Shown here: one piece after another, positions 59,323 to 64,000 of the stretch | Layout of the letters: every line of letters begins with the position of its first letter | Position numbering within the stretch: the stretch's first letter is position 1 | From: DASWZN01 sp036404435 | Lineage (GTDB): Bacteria > Acidobacteriota > Terriglobia > Bryobacterales > Bryobacteraceae | Reading direction: 5' to 3' | Assembly (NCBI GenBank): GCA_036404435.1 | Contig: DASWZN010000032.1 | Span: 62,001 to 126,000 of the forward strand | Length of the DNA: 64,000 nt | Program-made: the position numbers and the translations under genes | Notes under the pieces: generated by a model | Database searches by the model: none | The model's input: the letters and a program-made list of their open reading frames with translations, nothing else | What the model was told of the DNA's origin: nothing

Positions 59323-59787
59323 GTGTTCAAGAAGATTCTGATCGCGCTGGCAGCGCTGGCGGTGCTTATCCAGTTGGTTCCCCAGAGCGTGTTCCCCACC
59401 ACAAATCCGCCGGTGAACCCGGCCAACTCGGTTGAAACGCGCGCTCACGCGCTCACGCCCGCGGTGGCGCGCATATTGGAGCGCTCCTGCTACGACTGCC
59501 ATTCCAACCGGACGGTGTGGCCGTGGTACAGCAAAGTCGCGCCCGTCGCGTGGCTGCTATCGAATGACGTCAAAGAGGCGCGCCGCGAGGTGAACTTCTC
59601 CGATTGGGCGCAATACAACCCGAAACGGGCGGCGCACAAGCTCCAGGAGATCTGCGAGCAGGTGGAACGGGGCGAGATGCCGCTGTGGTATTACAGGCCA
59701 ATGCACCCCGCCACGAAGCTGTCCGCCGCCGACACGAGCGCGATCTGCGCCTGGACCAGGGCCGAGAGCGCGGCGCTCGGCAAGTAG
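59323..59787 (+). CDS. Membrane-anchored haem-binding (CxxCH) protein
   Basis: The 154-residue protein (GTG start, TAGGAGGAGAC ribosome site) has a membrane anchor (ILIALAALAVLIQLVP). The haem motif is SCYDCHSNRTVWPWYSKVAP with CxxCH, and ANFSDW-type VNFSDWAQYNPKRA and EMPLWYYRPMHP follow. This is the haem_bd family, single-haem c-type domains facing the periplasm. It is likely in an operon with the alcohol dehydrogenase and might pass electrons from a periplasmic oxidation step, an inference. Confidence 0.85.
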   Translation: MFKKILIALAALAVLIQLVPQSVFPTTNPPVNPANSVETRAHALTPAVARILERSCYDCHSNRTVWPWYSKVAPVAWLLSNDVKEARREVNFSDWAQYNPKRAAHKLQEICEQVERGEMPLWYYRPMHPATKLSAADTSAICAWTRAESAALGK

Positions 59788-59806
59788 GACAGGCCTCCGG
59801 CCTGTC
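59788..59806. terminator. Perfect hairpin between convergent stops
   Basis: GACAGGCC-TCC-GGCCTGTC is a perfect 8-base stem with a 3-base loop, placed directly between the stop at 59787 and the opposite stop at 59811. A bidirectional terminator or dispersed palindrome is likely. Confidence 0.55.
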
Positions 59807-59810
59807 AAGC

Positions 59811-60269
59811 CTACGGCATCTTGGCGGTGTCGTCGAACGCCAGCTCGACCTCCGCCGTCTTGCCCGGATCGATCTTGATAGGCTCCGGCGTCCCCGGCGT
59901 CTTGCTGTACAGCCCCATCGAGGATCCCGAGGGCGGCGGACCGGACTGTCCGTCGTACCCACCCGTCGGATCGAACACCGAGGCCGCGTAAACCGGCGAG
60001 GTGGTCAGATCCGGGAACGTCACGGTCGCGTCTTTGGCCGTCGCGCTCTGCGTCGCGAACGGCATCGTGCCGCCCTGCATGAAGTCCGGCGAATCGAACA
60101 GGAAGACGATGATCGGGTGCTTGGCGTCCACCGTCCCAGCCCCGGTGTATTTCAGCTTGATCTTGAGCGTCCGGGGGGCCGGCTTCTCCTCGGGTTTGGG
60201 CTGCTGGGCCGCCAGGGGCATCAGCGCCAGGACGAGCATGCCCGCCGTGAGACAACAGAATTTCCTCAT
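59811..60269 (-). CDS. Exported beta-sandwich protein of unknown function
   Basis: The 152-residue protein has a signal peptide (LTAGMLVLALMPLAAQ), a short Pro/Glu linker and a beta-sandwich of about 110 residues (LKIKLKYTGAGTVDAKHPII, VFLFDSPDF). A polar TGGYDGQSGPPPSGSSMGLY loop and a final KTAEVELAFDD strand complete it. It matches the general shape of carboxypeptidase-regulatory-like or transthyretin-type domains but no family is certain. AGGAG precedes the ATG. It is convergent with the haem-binding gene and divergent from carbonic anhydrase. Confidence 0.6.
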   Translation of the reverse strand: MRKFCCLTAGMLVLALMPLAAQQPKPEEKPAPRTLKIKLKYTGAGTVDAKHPIIVFLFDSPDFMQGGTMPFATQSATAKDATVTFPDLTTSPVYAASVFDPTGGYDGQSGPPPSGSSMGLYSKTPGTPEPIKIDPGKTAEVELAFDDTAKMP

Positions 60270-60388
60270 CGCTTTTGTGGCTCCTTTTTGGGGTCGAAGA
60301 TACCGCTAGATAGATTACGCGGCGGACGTCCGAAAAGTTCCGTGCTAAGGCGACCGGGCGTAGAATTGGAATCAAGGAGGGGCAAGTT

Positions 60389-60913
60389 ATGAGCATTATT
60401 GACGACGCGCTGCACGCCAACCAGAGCTATGCGGCGCAATTCAACAGGGGTGGACTCGCCATGCCGCCGGCGAAGAAGCTGGCCGTGCTGGCGTGCATGG
60501 ACGCCAGACTGGACGTGGCGCAGATCCTGGGTCTGAAGGCGGGCGACGCCCACGTGATCCGCAATGCGGGCGGAATCGCCACCGAAGACGCCATACGGTC
60601 GCTGATTATCTCGCACCATCTTCTGGGGACGCAGGAGTTCATGGTCATCAACCACACCGATTGCGGGATGCTGACGTTCAAGGACCACGACCTTATCGAG
60701 CGGCTGAAGCGGGAGACCGGCGCCATAGGGGTAGTGCCGGCGCCGTTCCACTCCTTCACGAATCTCGATCAGAACGTGCGCGAGCAGATGATGAAGCTGC
60801 GCGCGCATCCCTGGCTTCCCAAGCAGGTCCCGATTCGGGGCTTTGTTTACGACGTGAAGTCCGGGCGGCTGAAGGAGGTGGCCACCGAACAGGCCAAGGC
60901 CCACGGCGGCTGA
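60389..60913 (+). CDS. Beta-carbonic anhydrase
   Basis: The 174-residue enzyme interconverts CO2 and bicarbonate. The zinc ligands are in AVLACMDARLDVAQ (Cys, with the Asp-Arg dyad) and NHTDCGM (His and Cys), and GDAHVIRNAGGIA fills the conserved centre. The length fits the small beta-type of the Rv1284/CynT-like group. AAGGAGGGGC lies before the ATG, with a TAGAAT (60361-60366) 22 bases upstream of the start. Confidence 0.9.
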   Translation: MSIIDDALHANQSYAAQFNRGGLAMPPAKKLAVLACMDARLDVAQILGLKAGDAHVIRNAGGIATEDAIRSLIISHHLLGTQEFMVINHTDCGMLTFKDHDLIERLKRETGAIGVVPAPFHSFTNLDQNVREQMMKLRAHPWLPKQVPIRGFVYDVKSGRLKEVATEQAKAHGG

Positions 60914-60920
60914 TGCGAAG

Positions 60921-61805
60921 CTACTCGAGCCAGCGCTCCAGAATGGGGGCGTAGGCATCGACGCGGCGGTCGCGCAGGAACGGCCAATTGCGGCGCACCT
61001 CTTCGACGCGGCGCGGATCGCACTCGGCAACGAGGATGGCTTCCTCATCCGTGGGCGCCTGCGCGATCACCTGTCCGAACGGGTCCGCAACGAACGAAGA
61101 TCCCCAGAATTCGATGCCGTGTTCCAGGGGGCCTTCGGTACCGACACGGTTGACCGCCGCTACGTAGACGCCGTTGGCGATGGCGTGGGCGCGCTGGATG
61201 GTCCGCCAGGCGTCCAGTTGGGCCGCGCCGTGCTGCTGCTTCTCGGCGGGATGCCAGCCGATGGCGGTGGGATAGAAGAGGACGACCGCGCCGCGCAGGC
61301 TGGCGACGCGCGCCGCCTCGGGGTACCACTGGTCCCAGCACACCAGGGTCGAGATGCGGCCGAAGGGCGTATCGAAGCAGGGAAACCCCAGATCGCCGGG
61401 TGTGAAGTAAAACTTCTCGTAGTAGAGCGGGTCGTCGGGGATGTGCATCTTGCGGTAGAGGCCGGCCACCTTCCCGTCGGCGCCGATCACCGCGGCGGTG
61501 TTGTGATAGAGGCCCGGGGCACGGCGCTCGAACACCGACGCCACGATCACGATCTCGAGCTCCAGCGCCAGCGCGCCCAGGCATTCGGTGGTGGGGCCGG
61601 GAACCGGCTCGGCGAGTGCGAACAGCCGAGCATCCTCCTCGCGGCAAAAGTACTGGCTGCGGAACAGCTCTTGGAGACAGACGATTTGGGCGCCGCGGGC
61701 CGCCGCCTCGCGGACGCGCCACTGCGCTTTGGCGAGGTTCTCGTTGGGGTCCTGCGCGCAGGCCATCTGCACCAGGCCAATTCGAAATGGGGAGCCGGCA
61801 GCCAT
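60921..61805 (-). CDS. N-carbamoylputrescine amidase-type hydrolase
   Basis: The 294-residue nitrilase-superfamily enzyme has the triad Glu (VCLQELFRSQYFCREED), Lys (YRKMHIPDDPLYYEKFYF) and Cys (TLVCWDQWYPEAARV). The long family signature FYFTPGDLGFPCFDTPFGRIS and GIEFWGSSFVADPFG agree with AguB, which makes putrescine from N-carbamoylputrescine. No agmatine deiminase gene is adjacent, so the substrate is an inference. Its ATG is preceded by TATGAT six bases upstream (61812-61817), a leaderless layout. Confidence 0.87.
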   Translation of the reverse strand: MAAGSPFRIGLVQMACAQDPNENLAKAQWRVREAAARGAQIVCLQELFRSQYFCREEDARLFALAEPVPGPTTECLGALALELEIVIVASVFERRAPGLYHNTAAVIGADGKVAGLYRKMHIPDDPLYYEKFYFTPGDLGFPCFDTPFGRISTLVCWDQWYPEAARVASLRGAVVLFYPTAIGWHPAEKQQHGAAQLDAWRTIQRAHAIANGVYVAAVNRVGTEGPLEHGIEFWGSSFVADPFGQVIAQAPTDEEAILVAECDPRRVEEVRRNWPFLRDRRVDAYAPILERWLE

Positions 61806-61811
61806 ACAGGC

Positions 61812-61831
61812 ATCATACAGCGCGGTATGCT
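61812..61831. promoter_or_regulatory. Divergent -10 boxes between amidase and glycosidase
   Basis: TATGAT on the minus strand (61812-61817) is six bases from the amidase ATG. TATGCT on the plus strand (61826-61831) is seven bases from the glycosidase GTG. The whole divergent region is 33 bases. Confidence 0.5.
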
Positions 61832-61838
61832 GGAGCAC

Positions 61839-63464
61839 GTGAATCGGCGGCGATTTCTCTTGGCAGCGGCGTCTTCCCCACTTTTGGCCAAGCCACAAGG
61901 AGAGGGCTTGGAGCGGAGCCGATGGGTGGAGGTGGCGGAGAGTCTGAAGCCGCGCCTGCGGGAGACGGAGCGAACTCCCGTGGCGCTGGTGAGAGCCGTG
62001 GAGGACAGGACCAGGTTCCTGCGATGGCGGATGGAGGGCGCGGCGCCGCCCGGCGCGTTGCAAGAACGCTTGATGGGCCGCGGCGATGCGGCCATCCTGG
62101 ATTTCGGCGGCCATATGACCGGCCACGTTTCCCTATCCATCTCCGGCGACGGCAGGGGTGTGGACGCTCCGGCCAGGATCAAACTCACCTTGGGCGAAGT
62201 GCCGGGCGAGGTTGCGGAGCCGTTCGATCCGTTTCATGGCGCGCTGAGCCGGGCGTGGCTGCAGGACGAAGTGATCAACGTAGACGTGCTGCCCAGTACG
62301 ATCCGTATGCCGCGCCGGTACGCGTTTCGATATCTCAAGCTGGAAGTGATCGACACGTCGCCGAACTTCAAAGTGCGGTTCGACGACGTGAGAGCGGTGG
62401 CGCTGACCTCCGCCGGCGCGGATCCGCCGCCACTCGGGGCGAGCGTGCCGGAGTCGCTGCGGCGTATCGATGCAGTGAGTATTGCGACGCTGCGCGACTG
62501 CATGCAGACGGTGTTCGAGGACGGGCCCAAACGCGACCGGCGTTTGTGGATCGGCGATCTGCGGCTGCAGGCGCTCACGAACTACGCCACGTTCCGCAAC
62601 TACGACCTCGTGAAACGCTGCCTCTACCTGTTCGCAGGCCTCGCGCGGGAGGACGGGCTGATGTCGGCGTGCGTCTTCGAGGAGCCGCGGCCGCTACGGG
62701 GCCACGAGTACATCGTCGACTACGCCGGGCTCTATCCGGCGGCGGTGCTCGACTACGCGCGTGCGTCGAACGACTGGCAGACGGCGCGGGAGTTGTGGCC
62801 CGCCGCCAAGCGCCAGATGGAGATCCTCAGCGACTATGTGGACCCCGGCGGGCTGTTCGCCGCGCCTCCGCACTCCTGGGTGTTTGTGGACTGGAGCGAC
62901 TCGCTCGACCGGACCGCCGCCATGCAGGGGATCTTCGTCTACTGCCTGCGCCAGGCGGCAGAGCTCGCAGCCAGGGCCGGCGATGACTCAACCGCGACGC
63001 AATACTCCCGGCTCGCCGGGCGCATGGCCGCGGCGGCGCGGGCGGCTTTCTACGATGCGGCGCGGTGCGTCTTCGTCAGCGGGCCGAAGAGGCAGGTGTC
63101 CTGGGCGACACAAGCGTGGATGACGCTGGCCGGCATCGCCACGGCCGCGGAGGGAGCGGCTGCGTTCGGCGCCCTCTCGAAAATGCCGGACGCCGTCCGG
63201 CCCGGCGCGCCGTATCTCTACCATTACGTGGTCGAAGCGATGCTCCAGTGCGGCATGAAGCGGGAGGCGCTCGAGCTGATCGAGTCTTACTGGGGCGGCA
63301 TGGTGGAGGCGGGCGCGGACACATTCTGGGAGGTGTACGATCCCGCGAACCCGGCGCTGTCGCCCTACGGGAACGTTCTCCTCAACAGCTATTGCCACGC
63401 CTGGAGCTGCACTCCGGCGTATCTGCTGCGGAAGCCGGCTCCTACATATACATCCCGCCGTTGA
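61839..63464 (+). CDS. Exported GH78-like (alpha-L-rhamnosidase-type) glycosidase
   Basis: The 541-residue protein opens with NRRRFLLAAASSPLLAKP, a Tat-like signal (double Arg then hydrophobic). A beta-rich front follows (about 60-190). A six-hairpin barrel starts near residue 205: TLRDCMQTVFEDGPKRDRRL, WIGDLRLQA, DYAGLYPAAVLDYA, and later WATQAWMTLAG. EDGPKRDRRLW matches the D-PQRE-R-W region of GH78. The length is shorter than most rhamnosidases. The GTG at 61839 is preceded by a -10; an ATG four codons earlier is possible. It ends overlapping fabG by 23 bases. Confidence 0.72.
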   Translation: MNRRRFLLAAASSPLLAKPQGEGLERSRWVEVAESLKPRLRETERTPVALVRAVEDRTRFLRWRMEGAAPPGALQERLMGRGDAAILDFGGHMTGHVSLSISGDGRGVDAPARIKLTLGEVPGEVAEPFDPFHGALSRAWLQDEVINVDVLPSTIRMPRRYAFRYLKLEVIDTSPNFKVRFDDVRAVALTSAGADPPPLGASVPESLRRIDAVSIATLRDCMQTVFEDGPKRDRRLWIGDLRLQALTNYATFRNYDLVKRCLYLFAGLAREDGLMSACVFEEPRPLRGHEYIVDYAGLYPAAVLDYARASNDWQTARELWPAAKRQMEILSDYVDPGGLFAAPPHSWVFVDWSDSLDRTAAMQGIFVYCLRQAAELAARAGDDSTATQYSRLAGRMAAAARAAFYDAARCVFVSGPKRQVSWATQAWMTLAGIATAAEGAAAFGALSKMPDAVRPGAPYLYHYVVEAMLQCGMKREALELIESYWGGMVEAGADTFWEVYDPANPALSPYGNVLLNSYCHAWSCTPAYLLRKPAPTYTSRR

Positions 63465-64000
63465 CGCTCAGAATGTGGCCGGTGATGTAGCCGGCTTCTT
63501 CGCTGGCCAGGAAGGCGACGGCCGCGGCGACGTCTTCGGGCTTGCCTCCGCGCTTGAGCGGGATCGACGCCAACATGCGGTCCTTGACCTCCTGGGGCAG
63601 CTTGGCGGTCATGTCGGTCTCGATGAAACCGGGCGCGACGGCGTTCACGGTGATGTTGCGGCTGCCGACTTCCTGCGCCAGTCCCTTGGTCAGACCGATG
63701 AGCCCAGCCTTCGACGAGACGTAGTTCGCCTGGCTGGGGTTGCCCGAGAGGCCCACGACCGAGGCCATGTTGATGATGCGGCCCCAGCGCTCCTTGATCA
63801 TGCCGGGCAGCACCTGCTGCGTGATCAGGAACGCGCCGGTGAGGTTGATGTTGAGGACGAAATCCCAGTCCTCTTTCTTCATGCGCAGGGCGAAGCCGTC
63901 CTTGGTGACGCCGGCGTTGTTCACCAGGATGTCGATGCGGCCGGCCTCTTTGAGCGCGGCGGCGACGGCTTCTTTGATGGAGTCCTGCGAGGTGAGGTCC
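63442..64000 (-). CDS. fabG: 3-oxoacyl-ACP reductase FabG, C-terminal part
   Basis: About 185 residues are visible; the start is right of the window. The SDR marks are ILVNNAGVTKDGFALRMKKE, the catalytic Ser in NMASVVGLSGNPSQ, YVSSKAGLIGLTKGL (Tyr and Lys) and VNAVAPGFIETDMTAKLPQE. The C-terminal VAFLASEEAGYITGHILSVN matches FabG strongly. The enzyme reduces 3-oxoacyl-ACP with NADPH in fatty acid synthesis. Its 3' end overlaps the convergent glycosidase by 23 bases. Confidence 0.92.
   Translation of the reverse strand, partial: DLTSQDSIKEAVAAALKEAGRIDILVNNAGVTKDGFALRMKKEDWDFVLNINLTGAFLITQQVLPGMIKERWGRIINMASVVGLSGNPSQANYVSSKAGLIGLTKGLAQEVGSRNITVNAVAPGFIETDMTAKLPQEVKDRMLASIPLKRGGKPEDVAAAVAFLASEEAGYITGHILSVNGGMYM

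Overview
The window is a GC-rich chromosomal stretch with dense gene packing on both strands. Gene content and style point to an Acidobacteriota member, probably Solibacter/Bryobacterales-like. The clues are stand-alone KdpD sensor halves, TPR- and Ser/Thr-rich exported proteins, a YXWGXW protein, a NiFe-hydrogenase beta subunit next to a cNMP-binding protein, an LptD-type outer-membrane protein, and several families of short dispersed palindromic repeats. The phylum is an inference from style; no rRNA, tRNA or CRISPR array was seen.

Layout. 1-1432: end of a hydrogenase-type operon reading leftwards. 1710-6516: pgi, an RDD membrane protein and divergent lptD. 6536-10959: a CpaE/TadZ-type ATPase fused to TPRs, then two paralogous exported TPR proteins. 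11132-16065: uridine kinase, two tandem KdpD sensor halves without kinase domains, a phosphoesterase, msrA and an exported rhodanese-like protein. 16113-17330: lower-GC patch with an IS110 transposase remnant and a four-helix membrane protein. 17616-24615: a ten-gene housekeeping operon on the minus strand (acyP-apt-ispE-prs-rplY-pth-rpsF-rpsR-rplI-HEAT/SEC-C). 24724-30796: a cNMP-binding TrxR-like flavoprotein, a decayed toxin-antitoxin pair with an intact operator, a DsbA-like/MauE-like pair, a broken Ntn-hydrolase-like gene, hemB and an ACT-like protein. 30851-34585: a large fibre-like secreted protein divergent from an ECF-sigma operon with two membrane partners. 34626-41401: serS, lytic transglycosylase, a catalytically dead S41 protein, FmdB, a YXWGXW protein, a DUF481 porin-like protein and an RsbU-type phosphatase. 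41679-49096: peptidoglycan amidase coupled to an actin-like ATPase, larE, gyrA and a BAAT-type hydrolase. 49236-50427: an HU-like/HU-TIR pair and a small basic exported protein. 50586-64000: a NarL-type two-component system, hydrolases, a GNAT enzyme, threonine synthase, alcohol dehydrogenase, a haem-binding protein, carbonic anhydrase, a carbamoylputrescine-amidase-like enzyme, a GH78-like glycosidase and a partial fabG.

The most unusual items are the HU-like plus HU-TIR gene pair, the S41 protein with both catalytic residues replaced, the TadZ-TPR fusion, the amidase/actin-like pair, and a recurrent promoter layout in which a -10 box lies 6-9 bases before the start codon, predicting leaderless transcripts. 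Two divergent gene pairs use this layout in both directions. Several repeat families (a REPIN-like inverted pair, a 47-base double hairpin, and a palindrome apparently inserted inside ispE) look like mobile intergenic repeats.
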